A stretch of 64,000 bases of DNA, from NCBI GenBank assembly GCA_963810525.1, contig CAWENB010000002.1, positions 62,001 through 126,000 of the forward strand, read 5' to 3'. This stretch comes from JAICLK01 sp963810525. Lineage in GTDB: Bacteria > Patescibacteriota > Saccharimonadia > Saccharimonadales > UBA4665. The position numbers and the translations under genes are program-made. Positions 1-10,214 of the stretch are shown piece by piece. Under the pieces are notes generated by a model. It saw nothing but the letters and a program-made list of their open reading frames with translations. It was not told the DNA's origin and searched no databases. Position 1 is the first letter of the stretch, and every line of letters begins with the position of its first letter.

Positions 1-1932
1 ATACTTTGGGGGCATGACGGCTATATGATATATAACGAAGCTTACTCGGTGTTAGCCAGTAAGCGACACCCTGAAATACTAGGCAATAAGGTAGTGAAGG
101 GTTGGCCGGAAATAGCCGATTTCAACCGAAATGTGATGCATGAGTGTTTGGCCGGCAAAACGTTGTCCTATGTCGACCAGAAGCTTACGTTAAACCGAAA
201 TCGCTTACATGAAGAGGTCTGGTTTGACCTTAACTACAGCCCGATTATAGATGAAAGCGGCAAGCCTAATGGGGTTTTAGCTATCGTAGTAGAGACGACT
301 GAACGTGTACTCGCAGAAAAGCGGCAGCATAGAGCAGAGGAGGCGCTACTAGCGGAGCGTGAACATCTGCAGTCATTACTGCAGCGGGCGCCTGCCATGA
401 TCGCCGTCCTGCAAGGAAAAGATCTTATGTTTGAAATGGCCAACAAGCGTCTCGTCGATACGTTCTTACGCGGCAAAGATGTGACCGGCAAGCCCTTGCT
501 GGAAGTCATGCCGGAGCTTAAGGGCCAGGATGCTATTAAGCGCTTGGGTCGGGTACTGAAAACCGGACAGCCATACGTCGGCGAATTGCAAGTTAAACTT
601 GACCGTCATGCTGACGGCAAGCCGGAAAAAGCATACTTTAGCGTGTCTTTTCTGCCGAATGGCATTCGCACTGACGGCAAGCCAGACGGAGTATTTATAC
701 ATGCCGTTGAAATAACCGACCAAGTGGTCAGCCTGCGCGAAGCCGAACGGCTGAGCGCTCAGTTACAGGCTGTCATTGATAGTTTGCCTGATGGCGTATA
801 CTTGGCCATGCGGAATGCGCCGGACAAGATCGCTCATATTAATCAGCGCGGCGCGGAGGTATTAGGATATGATTCTCCTGACCAGGTGCCGCGTGAAATC
901 AGCGAGTTGCATGCGCAAGTCGCGATGCAATACAGTCGCGGCAAAGGCAAAAAAGTCACCGTTAATGATAGCGCGCTACTCAACGGAATGTCTGGAAAGT
1001 CGGTGCAGCGTATTGGTGTCGAGGTTTACAACCATATTACTGGCAGAAGACTGATAATACGAACTGCCGGATCTCCGATTCGGGATAAAAAGGGTAATAT
1101 TATAGGCTCCGTCGCCGTGAACACCGACCTGACCAAAGTATACAATCTGCAGGAGAAAATCCAGAAAGCGGTAATTCAGCGGCGGCTATTAACAGCGACG
1201 ACGCGGTTGTTAGTGGAGCAAAACGAGCAGTTGACGCAGCTTAACGCCACAAAAGATGAATTTATTGCTTTAACTTCGCACCAATTGCGGACGCCCGCTA
1301 CTGGAGTTAAGCAATATGTCGGGATGTTATTGCAAGGCTTTGCCGGTTCACTGACACCTGTACAAGAAGAGTATCTGGAAAAGGCGTTTGAGAGCAATGA
1401 GCGTCAATTGCTTATCATTGATGAAATTCTGCGCGTCGCCAGACTTGATATGGGTAGGACAAAAGTCAGGAAAGAGGCTTGCGACATAGCCAAATTGACC
1501 CGAAGTGTACTTGAGGAGCAAGCCGATAAGTTTAACGAACGCGGACTACAATTATTGCTGGACTTCCCCGTAAAACCTATAGTGGCCCAGGTTGACCCGA
1601 TCCAGCTGCATATGGCAATCGGAAACTTAGTGGACAATGCCATTAAGTACACTCCTGATCAGCGGAAGATATGGGTTCGCTTACGCCAAGTCGACAACTC
1701 GGCGGTAACTATCGATGTGCGCGATCAAGGCGTCGGCATAGCCGAGAAAGATTATGATAAGTTGTTTCTAAAATTTTCGCGCATACACAATCCTCAGTCA
1801 GTGGCAGTGGGAGGGTCTGGCTTAGGGCTGTACTGGACCAAGCGGATTATTGAGCTTCACGGGGGTGAAATTACAGTGCGGTCAAAGTCCGGCCGGGGGT
1901 CAACTTTTTCGGTTAGGCTTCCGCTGGAATGA
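1..1932 (+). CDS. PAS-domain sensor histidine kinase (5' end outside window)
   Basis: Sensor half of a two-component system. The frame is already open at base 1 and reads ILWGHDGY before the Met at 25, which is the usual entry into a PAS fold, so the true start lies upstream. Counting from the Met at 25: PAS region about 1-95, a second PAS about 115-235, a third about 245-370, a coiled linker, then a HisKA domain with phospho-acceptor H419 in TSHQLRTP. The ATPase domain has an N box (GNLVDNAIKYTP, about 533-544), G1 (DQGVGI) and G2 (GGSGLGLYWTK). No transmembrane segment is visible in the part seen, so it may be cytosolic or anchored by missing sequence. No response regulator follows; the next gene is a winged-helix protein 115 bp downstream. 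Family assignment is secure; the signal is unknown. Confidence 0.93.
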   Translation: MLWGHDGYMIYNEAYSVLASKRHPEILGNKVVKGWPEIADFNRNVMHECLAGKTLSYVDQKLTLNRNRLHEEVWFDLNYSPIIDESGKPNGVLAIVVETTERVLAEKRQHRAEEALLAEREHLQSLLQRAPAMIAVLQGKDLMFEMANKRLVDTFLRGKDVTGKPLLEVMPELKGQDAIKRLGRVLKTGQPYVGELQVKLDRHADGKPEKAYFSVSFLPNGIRTDGKPDGVFIHAVEITDQVVSLREAERLSAQLQAVIDSLPDGVYLAMRNAPDKIAHINQRGAEVLGYDSPDQVPREISELHAQVAMQYSRGKGKKVTVNDSALLNGMSGKSVQRIGVEVYNHITGRRLIIRTAGSPIRDKKGNIIGSVAVNTDLTKVYNLQEKIQKAVIQRRLLTATTRLLVEQNEQLTQLNATKDEFIALTSHQLRTPATGVKQYVGMLLQGFAGSLTPVQEEYLEKAFESNERQLLIIDEILRVARLDMGRTKVRKEACDIAKLTRSVLEEQADKFNERGLQLLLDFPVKPIVAQVDPIQLHMAIGNLVDNAIKYTPDQRKIWVRLRQVDNSAVTIDVRDQGVGIAEKDYDKLFLKFSRIHNPQSVAVGGSGLGLYWTKRIIELHGGEITVRSKSGRGSTFSVRLPLE

Positions 1933-2047
1933 AGGAAGCAAGTAGTCTCAGGGTAACGCCCTAGCGTAATCATACATAGTTGTTCCGGAGAAATATTTTA
2001 CCTGTTGAAGTTGCACTATATTTTTAAATAATGTCATAATATTTTTT

Positions 2048-3472
2048 GTGAATATGGAAGCGGACTTTCAACAAGTACTGAGTACGCCTGACATTGTCGG
2101 TTTGCCCGAAACACTGTTATCCCCCGAAACATTAGGGGTTGCTTCCGGGCTTATAAACCATGAACTTAAAATGCTGGGCTTACTGTACGTGGCAAGCCTT
2201 CGGGGATCACCTACATTCGGCAAAGAATTGAATGATGGCTTTATAGATTTTCTAGGTTCCGATCTGGAACATGACGTAAGTACCGCAGCGATATATTCGA
2301 TTTGCAGTAAGATGCTACTGCCAAGCGAACTTGTTGAAGAAACTACGGGAGTAAGTGGTTATGGCAATACCGCGACCGGATTTAATATTACGGATCTCGG
2401 AACGAAATACTTACCGCTCGCCGGTGCAGTACTTGATTGGAGTTTCAGGTATCCTGATATTTCTACGCAGCAGATACTCGGGGGCACGCAAACAGCCGGA
2501 CGACATACGGCAGCCCGTAATAGACTCAATTTACTACTACACATTCTCACCGCGCCTTCGTTGTCTGCTTCAACGTTGGACATTGCCGATAATATGGGCT
2601 ATCCGGCCGGAACGAAAGAACACGTCGGTAATTTAGTCGACGTAGGGGTGGCGGTACGCGCGCTGGAGCAGTTTGGGACAATAGACGTAAGGCATAATCC
2701 TATAAGCAATGATCAGGTATTCGAAATCATTTCCGCTGAGCCGCCTGTGCAGGGATCGACATTGCGCGGCCCTATCACGAGCACGCTTTATAGTTTCCTT
2801 GCCGAGCTTAGTGAAGGCGGCAGAAAGTACTTTGATCTTGGAGAATGCACCGATTTCATTATAAAAGTACTGGGGAGCGAGCAACCTCAATTAGATCCGG
2901 CTGAAGTTCGGGCAAAGCTGTACGCGAAACTTACCGGACGTAGACTGAGCCAAAGCAACTACCGGCTGATTCCTGGAGTTCGACGTTTAACGCCATCTCG
3001 AGGAAAGCGATTTAACACCATTACGGTGCCGACGGAATATCAAGTTCCTCTCAGAGAGCTTGCCGAAATAATAATTGACTTTGATACGCAGGACGAAACC
3101 GCTTTGGCTAACGGTAAAAAGTATGCAGATGATCTGATGTTAGAGGATTTAGGCATAGTACGGTCTGCAATAGCAGAAAAAGGCTATAGTTTTTCGCTAT
3201 CCGGAAAAAGACAGCCGAGGGCCCGGAGTCTCGGACAGGTGATTATGCTACTGGGAGATGGCGCTATGGATGCTGAAGCACTGCGAGCAGCATATAACTT
3301 GTCAAGAGATGGTCAGGAGCAAGGGGAGATCATGCTCGGTACGGTTCGCGTTATGATGGCCGCCTTGATCAAAAAAGGGCTGGTAACGGCAACGCGTGAA
3401 CGCACCTCGGATACTTCCAAAGTCACCAGGCTAATGTATGTACTTACCGGTCCTGAATTGACGGGTAAATAA
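2048..3472 (+). CDS. hypothetical protein with several winged-helix-like segments
   Basis: A 474-residue soluble protein that I do not recognise as a named family. Three stretches look like winged-helix DNA-binding units: residues about 35-110 (LLYVASLRGSPTFGKEL), about 160-215 (LLLHILTAPSLSASTLDIAD then NLVDVGVAVRA) and the C-terminus about 390-470 (LGDGAMDAEALRAAY then AALIKKGLVTATRE). This suggests a transcription factor or DNA-bound scaffold. The reading starts at GTG 2048; an ATG two codons in (2054) is an equally good start. It lies downstream of a histidine kinase, which makes a regulatory role plausible but unproven. No signal peptide or membrane segment. Confidence 0.75.
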   Translation: MNMEADFQQVLSTPDIVGLPETLLSPETLGVASGLINHELKMLGLLYVASLRGSPTFGKELNDGFIDFLGSDLEHDVSTAAIYSICSKMLLPSELVEETTGVSGYGNTATGFNITDLGTKYLPLAGAVLDWSFRYPDISTQQILGGTQTAGRHTAARNRLNLLLHILTAPSLSASTLDIADNMGYPAGTKEHVGNLVDVGVAVRALEQFGTIDVRHNPISNDQVFEIISAEPPVQGSTLRGPITSTLYSFLAELSEGGRKYFDLGECTDFIIKVLGSEQPQLDPAEVRAKLYAKLTGRRLSQSNYRLIPGVRRLTPSRGKRFNTITVPTEYQVPLRELAEIIIDFDTQDETALANGKKYADDLMLEDLGIVRSAIAEKGYSFSLSGKRQPRARSLGQVIMLLGDGAMDAEALRAAYNLSRDGQEQGEIMLGTVRVMMAALIKKGLVTATRERTSDTSKVTRLMYVLTGPELTGK

Positions 3473-3705
3473 CATAGGTACACAAATTATTTGAGGTGCC
3501 GGAAATTACTGCGTCACACTGATCAATAACTTCGAGAATCCTTTCAGTGATTGATTATTTTGATCAAGAACTCAGATATAGCGAAGACCAGCTATCATTA
3601 AGACTGTAATATTTTTACACCAAAAGCAAACTTTTACATCTATCGAAGATGCTGGTTGGGGTCAAGTCAGTAGCCAGAACTTTCATGGATGAGGAGTGGC
3701 AAAAA

Positions 3706-4470
3706 CTATAACAGCTGCGAATTATTCTCTGTCCAGCTTGAACGTATCTCGATTTCCTCAAGGTCGCCATTCGCTACCCAATCAACCTGAGGCTGTACGC
3801 CTCGTCCCGCCAAGTACGCTTCGCGTTTGCCAACAGTTCGCTGCATATTTGCTACTTTGTTGGCTATATCAGGTATGGGGCTTGTACCATAAGCTTCAAG
3901 GAATACTTCGATGCGATGGTGTCTGTCTGGAACTTCAGGGAAGTGGTGCCACTTTATTGTGGTTTCGTCATCTCGAAATGGAGCAGAGTACTCAAGCCCA
4001 TAGAGAATGTCTTCCTCGGGCAAAGCTGGATGCACGAGATCCCAGTCGATTATCCCTACTGGATCGTCGCCTTGCCAGACGATATTCCACGGGCCAAAAT
4101 CGCCATGGCAAATAACCTCCTCCGGCTTAAGTCCCTTGGCGCCAGTCGCCCATTCTAGCCGTGGTTCAGGTTTATAATTAGCGACGGCATCATGATAGGA
4201 ACGAAGTAGCTTGGCAAACTTTCGGAGGCCTTCATCGTTCACTATTTTTCCCCATCCAGCCTTACCGGATTCGCCCTTGATATGGCTGAGGATTTCTCGA
4301 CCCTGAGTGTCAAAACCAAAAACTCGTGGCGAATAAATAAAGCCAATCGATTCAAGATACTTCAGTAGGTCGTGGACAGCAGGTGTCCACCAATGAACCG
4401 GACGATGAACTTTATCACCAATACGTACGATAGGATGTTTTTCGTTAGTAGTTAGTTGTTCTTCATCCAC
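3706..4470 (-). CDS. APH/choline-kinase family phosphotransferase
   Basis: Small-molecule kinase of the aminoglycoside phosphotransferase fold. The catalytic loop HGDFGPWNIV and the metal-binding IIDWD motif are both present, followed by the usual C-terminal helices. The frame stays open to 4674, but the roughly 68 residues upstream of the GTG at 4470 look non-protein-like, and starting there gives 255 residues, normal for the family. The start is therefore a choice, not a certainty. Substrate cannot be read from sequence: such proteins phosphorylate antibiotics, sugars or choline-like compounds. Divergent from the asparaginase gene, with the two promoters in the AT-rich 4600-4685 interval. 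Confidence 0.82.
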   Translation of the reverse strand: MDEEQLTTNEKHPIVRIGDKVHRPVHWWTPAVHDLLKYLESIGFIYSPRVFGFDTQGREILSHIKGESGKAGWGKIVNDEGLRKFAKLLRSYHDAVANYKPEPRLEWATGAKGLKPEEVICHGDFGPWNIVWQGDDPVGIIDWDLVHPALPEEDILYGLEYSAPFRDDETTIKWHHFPEVPDRHHRIEVFLEAYGTSPIPDIANKVANMQRTVGKREAYLAGRGVQPQVDWVANGDLEEIEIRSSWTENNSQLL

Positions 4471-4685
4471 CAGGTCATCATACCAGAAATAGGATAGGTT
4501 ACAGATGAAAGAAGAAGTAGTATTTGACCGAATAACAAAGTTTCGGCTGGGGCTTCTAGGCGGAGGTTGAACTTTTCTCTCCTTTGACGAAAGCGTTAGC
4601 TTGGAGAGAATTGGAGAGAAATCATCACCGACCCAGCAATAATGCAATATTGATATAATAACGTAATAATGCAAATATTATCCAT

Positions 4686-5996
4686 ATGTCGTATGTAGCT
4701 GTCAGCGACTTTCCTTATCCAATTGATATTGAAACGTACCGGTCCGAAATGCTTCCCGCTCACGAGGGGGATACTTTTGAATTACGGACTAATCCAGGTC
4801 GCGTATTTGAAAAACCCAGTGACCTGCATAATTTAAAGTTTTACGACCGAATAGACGCCGTAGACATGGTACATGTGTTGGAGGGCTTGAATGCTCATAA
4901 GCTTTATAAGGGCAGCAACGAATTAATCGTTGCCATTATAGGCACCGGTGGCACGATTGCTATGGTTAATGAAAATGGAGTACTTGTTCCCAGACTCGAT
5001 GCTCGTGTCTTACTGAATGAATTGCCTGGTTCAAGACGCAATAGGTATAGTGCTGCTTCTATTCAATTACCGCGAATGATTGACAGCTCTATGATGCATC
5101 CTGACGTTATCGCCGACACTGTCCTGCTAATGTCTGCAACCTGGAAGCATATGAGCGATAGTTTACGAAAGAATTTTGCAGGCTTCCTCATTACCCATGG
5201 CACTGATACGCTCGCCCAAAGTGCTGCCCTATCCAGGACTATGCTCGGCCACCACGTACCGTTTAATACTGGATTTGTAGCGTCTCAAAAGTCAATTCTT
5301 GATATCCCTAACGATGTGGCTGCTAATATTGACGGCGGGCTTTTCTGTCTCGCACTCGCACACGAAGATGAGGCAGCTTCTCACCACTTTGTATTCATGA
5401 ATGGCACTTCCGGTGGCGCAATGAACCCAATGGGTATCGTAAAAACATCAGATATCAGAATTGAGGCCTTTGCACACCCCTTGCATCCTCCATTAGCAGA
5501 AGTTCATAACATCGCAACTCAGGGTATTAGCCGGATTAAGGCTAACATGTTTATTAATGGGGGCGAATTCAGGCCTTTAATTGTTCGGGGAGATATCAAC
5601 GTTGAAGTCATTCACGCTCAGCCAGGCAGGAACCCTGACCTTGACCGTTATACTGTTGAATCTGCTGGTAAAAATGGCAATCTTACGGCAGTTGTGGTCG
5701 TAACCTACGGATCTTTCACGTACCATCCGGCAAACTTTCAGGCCATCAAGTCTGCTGCTGATTCCTTGGATGTTCCCGTTTTCGTAACCAACCCATTCCC
5801 ATCCGGAAGAACTGACCACAATTACGGACCCGCTCGTAAGATTCGCGAATCTGGTGCAGAGCTTGTACAAATTATGCCCGCAGCTTTAATCGCCAAGCTT
5901 CACGTTGGCAGTGCAATGTTCGGTAGCACTAGAAGGGCATTAATTGACTTTATTCACAGAGACTATGTGGGCGAGATGCCTGACAGCACACTTTAA
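4686..5996 (+). CDS. asparaginase/glutaminase family amidohydrolase
   Basis: Hydrolyses L-asparagine (or a related amide) to the acid and ammonia. About 80 N-terminal residues of unknown role precede the asparaginase fold. The nucleophile motif is IGTGGTIA (T90), the second catalytic motif is THGTDTL (T173, D174), and IDSSMM (132-137) matches the substrate-binding DSS segment. At 436 residues it is longer than bacterial type I/II enzymes (about 330) and closer in layout to GatD-like proteins, but the partner GatE is not in the window. No signal peptide, so probably cytosolic. A TATAAT at 4654-4659 and a TATTAT at 4676-4681 are candidate -10 boxes. Confidence 0.88.
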   Translation: MSYVAVSDFPYPIDIETYRSEMLPAHEGDTFELRTNPGRVFEKPSDLHNLKFYDRIDAVDMVHVLEGLNAHKLYKGSNELIVAIIGTGGTIAMVNENGVLVPRLDARVLLNELPGSRRNRYSAASIQLPRMIDSSMMHPDVIADTVLLMSATWKHMSDSLRKNFAGFLITHGTDTLAQSAALSRTMLGHHVPFNTGFVASQKSILDIPNDVAANIDGGLFCLALAHEDEAASHHFVFMNGTSGGAMNPMGIVKTSDIRIEAFAHPLHPPLAEVHNIATQGISRIKANMFINGGEFRPLIVRGDINVEVIHAQPGRNPDLDRYTVESAGKNGNLTAVVVVTYGSFTYHPANFQAIKSAADSLDVPVFVTNPFPSGRTDHNYGPARKIRESGAELVQIMPAALIAKLHVGSAMFGSTRRALIDFIHRDYVGEMPDSTL

Positions 5997-6293
5997 GTTT
6001 CCCGGTATTCCTGACGAACCTCAGACTTCGTAAAAGCAATAACGTCACCAAAAGTCAAACTAGCTGAACTTCTGGATTCTATACACATCACCGAGTTGTT
6101 GACCCTAGGCAACGACATTTGCTAAAGAGCACTACTTCCTTACCGGCGAGCCATAGTGGTGAAACTTGTTGCGCACTGAATTACTTGTGACCTATGACAC
6201 AGTGGTTATGCATAAAGAGGGCTATATTTTCTAAAAGGAGGGACAAATTGTAATAAAAAGATCGAGTAGAATTAATGTAATTGCTATGGTGGG

Positions 6294-8015
6294 ATGATTG
6301 TGTCGTTAAAGCAAATTCCTGGCGTGCGAATGCTAGCTAATTACCAAACTGCATGGTTGCGCAGCGATTTGATCGCTGGTATCGTTTTAACCACTTTGTT
6401 AGTCCCGCAAGGGATGGCTTATGCAGAACTTGCGGGATTGCCAGTAATTACCGGTTTATACACAACCATACTTTGTTTAATCGGCTATGCTCTGCTCGGC
6501 CCTTCTCGAATTTTAGTACTTGGCCCGGATTCGTCACTTGGCCCGATGATCGCTGCAACGCTCATACCTATTATTGGGGCTGGCGGCAGCCCTGAACGCG
6601 CCGTTGCCTTGGCATCAATGCTTGCGCTGCTTGTGGGTGCCATTATGATTGTTGCCGGCATAGCAAAACTCGGTTTCGTCGCCGATTTGTTATCAAAACC
6701 AACCCAGATCGGATATATGAATGGCCTTGCCATAACAATACTTATTGGGCAGTTGCCTAAATTATTTGGATTTTCTACTGATGCAAATGGATTGATAGGT
6801 GAAGTGCATGCGTTCATACACGGGCTTGCATCAGGCGAAGCAGTCGGTGCTTCGATCGCTATTGGTCTTATTAGTTTTGCATTAATTGTGATTCTCGGCC
6901 GGTGGCTACCAAAAATTCCCGGTGTGCTTGCAGCGGTGCTTGTTGCAATTGTAATATCAGTTATTTTCCATCTAGGAAGCCATGGCGTATCACTCGTTGG
7001 CACGCTTCCAAAAGGTTTTCCGCCCTTCACCATTCCGAGTATTTCAGATTTCCCGCTGTTATTGGCTGGTGCATTGGGGATAGCGCTTGTTGCGCTTACC
7101 GACACAATATCTACTGCATCTTCATTTGCAGCAAGAAGTGGCCAAGAGCTGGATGGAAATGGGGAAATGATTGGAATTGGCACCGCAAATGTTGCCGCTG
7201 GATTCTTTCAGGGTTTTCCTGTCAGCACCAGTGGGTCGCGGACTGCGGTCGCTGAACAGACGGGTGCGAAAACGCAAGTTACCGGTCTGGTAGGTGCCGT
7301 TGCGATAGTACTCATGTTACTGTTCGTCCCCGGACTACTAAAAAATCTTCCCCAGCCGACGCTGGCGGCAGTTGTGATCGCTGCATCATTGTCGCTCGCC
7401 GATATTCCCGGAACTGCTCGTCTTTGGAATCAGCGCCGGAGCGAATTTGCACTGACAATCATTGCGTTTCTTGGCGTTGCACTGCTTGGCGTCCTTCAGG
7501 GTATTGCAGTAGCAGTGGCTCTATCAATTTTCAATGTATTTCGGCGAACCTGGTGGCCATACCAAACTGAGCTTGGTCGAGTGCCGAAGTTACCTGGCTA
7601 CCATGATATTCATCAGCATCCGGATGCGCAGTTATTGCCCGGTCTGACGATCTTCCGATTTGATGCGCCAGTTTTCTTCGCCAATGCGCGAACCTTCCGT
7701 GAGCAAATTCGGCGCTTAGCTAGTGATAAACCCAAACATACGTGGATTTTAATTGCCGCTGAACCTATAACGGATATCGATTCAACTGCCGCAGAGTCTC
7801 TCATTGACCTCGATAAAGAATTGAATAGTAGAGGAATTTCTCTGGTATTTGCGGAACTTAAGGATCCTGTATTTGCGAAATTCAAACGCTATGAAATTGT
7901 TGGCGCAATCAATCCAAAGCATTTCTTTCCTACCTTGGATGCGGCCGTAGATGCGTATCAGAAAACAGCCGGGGCAAAACGGAGGTACCCCAAAAATGTC
8001 AGTCGTAAGGCGTAA
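6294..8015 (+). CDS. SulP family inorganic anion transporter with STAS domain
   Basis: Membrane transporter of the SLC26/SulP family, which moves sulfate, bicarbonate or other anions. The N-terminal signature (LRSDLIAGIVLTTLLVPQGM, then YAELAGLPVITGLYT) is intact. About ten to twelve hydrophobic spans run to residue about 410, followed by a cytoplasmic STAS domain (about 440-555, ITDIDSTAAESL). At 573 residues the length is normal. Start at ATG 6294. The upstream 297-bp gap (5997-6293) holds no gene; it has a strong AAGGAGGGA at 6234-6242 that is too far upstream to serve this start. The MFS gene follows 51 bp later, so the two may be cotranscribed. Confidence 0.95.
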   Translation: MIVSLKQIPGVRMLANYQTAWLRSDLIAGIVLTTLLVPQGMAYAELAGLPVITGLYTTILCLIGYALLGPSRILVLGPDSSLGPMIAATLIPIIGAGGSPERAVALASMLALLVGAIMIVAGIAKLGFVADLLSKPTQIGYMNGLAITILIGQLPKLFGFSTDANGLIGEVHAFIHGLASGEAVGASIAIGLISFALIVILGRWLPKIPGVLAAVLVAIVISVIFHLGSHGVSLVGTLPKGFPPFTIPSISDFPLLLAGALGIALVALTDTISTASSFAARSGQELDGNGEMIGIGTANVAAGFFQGFPVSTSGSRTAVAEQTGAKTQVTGLVGAVAIVLMLLFVPGLLKNLPQPTLAAVVIAASLSLADIPGTARLWNQRRSEFALTIIAFLGVALLGVLQGIAVAVALSIFNVFRRTWWPYQTELGRVPKLPGYHDIHQHPDAQLLPGLTIFRFDAPVFFANARTFREQIRRLASDKPKHTWILIAAEPITDIDSTAAESLIDLDKELNSRGISLVFAELKDPVFAKFKRYEIVGAINPKHFFPTLDAAVDAYQKTAGAKRRYPKNVSRKA

Positions 8016-8066
8016 GTAATATATTGGTCAATGACCTTTAATGGATAAGGCATGGGGGGTAATGAT

Positions 8067-9656
8067 ATGGAAGTGTCGTCTGCAGTTAACAAAGATAGTG
8101 CGGGTAATAATCGTCTTGCCATACTTTTGTCGATGGCGATGTTTGTGTTGGTTGTCGATACTTCACTCATGAATGTATCAATATCATACGTTGTACGCGA
8201 TCTGCATACCACTGTCAGCGGTGTTCAGTCGGTAATAGCCCTTGAAGCACTCGTATCGGCAGCTTTTATCCTCATTGGCAGTAAGGTTGGAGATCTCATT
8301 GGACGTAAGCGGGCCTATATTTTGGGTCTCCTCGGTTACGCAGTTGGCGCACTTTCTATGGTTTTAGCCAACGACTTGTCAACGATAATATTTTTTTGGG
8401 CTATTGTGGGCGGTCTGGGTGCCTCACTTATGCTGCCAGCAATGCAGTCGCTAATACACGGTAACTTTGAAGGTTCTGCTCAGCGTAAAGCCTATGCGCT
8501 AGTGGGCGCCGCGGCAGCTATCGCGGCCGCAGTCGGGCCGCTAATCGGCGGGTTTATAACAACCTATCTGTCCTGGCGAGTCGGTTTTTTCTTAGAAGAT
8601 GTAATAATCTTAATCGTGCTTTTTAACAGTAAGCTCGTCAAAGAGGTAAAATACACGGGTTCCAGGCAGGTTGACTGGGTTGGTGCGGGTCTGTCGGTCG
8701 TCGGCATGGGAGGTATTGTACTAAGTATATTAGTTTGGCAGGAAGGCGGAGAGGCGGTCGCTGAGCTTATGATTCTCGGCGTCGTTGCGTTGGTGGCATT
8801 TGGTTATTGGATTGTCCGCCGAAAGAAGCAAGGCAAGGCCGCCCTAATTGACCCCCACTTATTTAAGGCAAAAGTTTTTCGACTTGGGATCTCGCAACAA
8901 ATGCTTCAGCAGATCAGCCTAGGTGGACTTATGATTGCCTTGCCGATTTACTTACAAATGGTGTTTGAATATAGTGCAATGCAAGCAGGCCTGTCACTCG
9001 CGCCTCTATCACTCAGCATGTTTGGCGTTGCAATAATTGCCGGGAAAAGAGCTGGTAAGCGGCGCTCCAGCCGGATAGTGCAGGTTGGTTTCGCGTTACT
9101 TAGTCTTGGAATATTATTACTCATACCGATAATACCGAGAGCTGACTCGGGATGGTATCTCGTTTTGCCGTTGCTAATTGCTGGGTCAGGTCTAGGATTG
9201 TTGGTATCCCAACTCAATAACTATACCTTGTCGCCTATTTCGGAAGAGCGTGTCAGCGAAGCTGCCGGCGTAAACTCTGCGTCCGGCTCATTTGGACTGT
9301 CTTTTGGCTTAGCTTTTACTGGAGCGATTTTGCTGGCAGTGTTATCGCTAACATTTACGAACATGGCTCAGTCCAGTACGGTATTATCGCAGGCTGATCA
9401 ACAAAAGGTATCGACCACACTAGAGCATGATGCGGAAATCATGAGCAATACACAGCTGCAGTTGCGACTAAGTGGCCAGCCGACTGCTGTACAAAACGAA
9501 ATTTTGCACATTAACACTGAAGCGAGACATGTGGCGCTTCAGGTGGCACTTGCGATTCCGCTTGCTGCTGGACTGCTTGGGTTGATCAACTCATTTAGGA
9601 TGGTAAGAATACCGGAATCTAAGCCATTGAGCACTTCGGAGCCGGTATTAACCTAG
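8067..9656 (+). CDS. MFS transporter, DHA2-type drug exporter
   Basis: Proton-driven multidrug efflux permease with about 14 membrane spans, typical of the DHA2 (EmrB/QacA) branch. Motif A is seen as GDLIGRKRAYILG after span 2, and motif-C-like glycine-rich sequence (AAVGPLIGGFITTYLSWR) sits in span 5. I place the start at ATG 8067 because a GGGGGGT ribosome site lies 5-11 nt upstream; an ATG five codons earlier (8052) overlaps that site. The gene lies 51 bp after the SulP gene on the same strand. Substrates cannot be inferred. Confidence 0.93.
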   Translation: MEVSSAVNKDSAGNNRLAILLSMAMFVLVVDTSLMNVSISYVVRDLHTTVSGVQSVIALEALVSAAFILIGSKVGDLIGRKRAYILGLLGYAVGALSMVLANDLSTIIFFWAIVGGLGASLMLPAMQSLIHGNFEGSAQRKAYALVGAAAAIAAAVGPLIGGFITTYLSWRVGFFLEDVIILIVLFNSKLVKEVKYTGSRQVDWVGAGLSVVGMGGIVLSILVWQEGGEAVAELMILGVVALVAFGYWIVRRKKQGKAALIDPHLFKAKVFRLGISQQMLQQISLGGLMIALPIYLQMVFEYSAMQAGLSLAPLSLSMFGVAIIAGKRAGKRRSSRIVQVGFALLSLGILLLIPIIPRADSGWYLVLPLLIAGSGLGLLVSQLNNYTLSPISEERVSEAAGVNSASGSFGLSFGLAFTGAILLAVLSLTFTNMAQSSTVLSQADQQKVSTTLEHDAEIMSNTQLQLRLSGQPTAVQNEILHINTEARHVALQVALAIPLAAGLLGLINSFRMVRIPESKPLSTSEPVLT

Positions 9657-9761
9657 CAGATCGGACTAAGGGCAATTCGCTAGGTACGACATGTCGGAGG
9701 TGCATTTGAAGTATTCGATGGTAACAGAGAAGAACTTACCACCCTAACTCGTAATGGTCGA

Positions 9762-10214
9762 TTGCTTTCAGTCGGCGATTACCTGCCTGACATATCAGGC
9801 CTAGAACCTACTGACGGCCCTATAATTATCCACACTGTTAATGCTTTTGGAACTGAGACGTGTGATAATTGTATAAATGTAATTGAGACATTCCACCTTG
9901 CTCATCCAGATATTCCAGTGTACCCACTTACTAAACAGGATCTAGCAAAAATTGCGGCTGAAGAGGCGAAAAGTGGTCGTTCAGTCACACATACTAGATT
10001 AACAATAGACCAAGAAACGGCTATTGACCTGGGAGTGGCCCTGGCTCCTGGTGCGAATGCTGATGAGGAGTTTTGGCCTACTGCTTTGCGACGTAGCTTA
10101 ATAGTGGTAGGAGAAAACGGATTAATCATTCATATACAGGAGCCGGATGATCAAGAGCAGGAACCTGATTTCTTACAAGCGTTTGAAGTGGTAGAATCAG
10201 CTATACGATCATAG
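9762..10214 (+). CDS. thiol peroxidase-like redoxin, N-terminus unclear
   Basis: Thioredoxin-fold protein resembling Tpx peroxiredoxins, which reduce peroxides using an active-site cysteine. SVGDYLPDISG matches the Tpx VGDKAPDF entry, the active-site segment is FGTETCDNC where Tpx has DTPVC, and ALRRSLIVVGENG with a C-terminal EPD pair matches the last strand and helix. The only in-frame start is TTG 9762, but clear Tpx-like coding (FDGNREELTTLTRNG) extends upstream to 9684 without a start. An ATG at 9691 in another frame reads MSEVHLK, like a Tpx N-terminus. A one-base frameshift near 9706-9713 would join them, so this may be a recent pseudogene or a sequence error. Confidence 0.65.
   Translation: MLSVGDYLPDISGLEPTDGPIIIHTVNAFGTETCDNCINVIETFHLAHPDIPVYPLTKQDLAKIAAEEAKSGRSVTHTRLTIDQETAIDLGVALAPGANADEEFWPTALRRSLIVVGENGLIIHIQEPDDQEQEPDFLQAFEVVESAIRS

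Noticed and set aside
1955..1975. Small AGGG/CCCT hairpin after the histidine kinase gene
   Set aside because: Stem too short and no T-run, so not called a terminator.
6234..6253. Strong AAGGAGGGA followed by TTG
   Set aside because: The TTG is followed at once by TAA, so no gene follows; it is not spaced for the SulP start.
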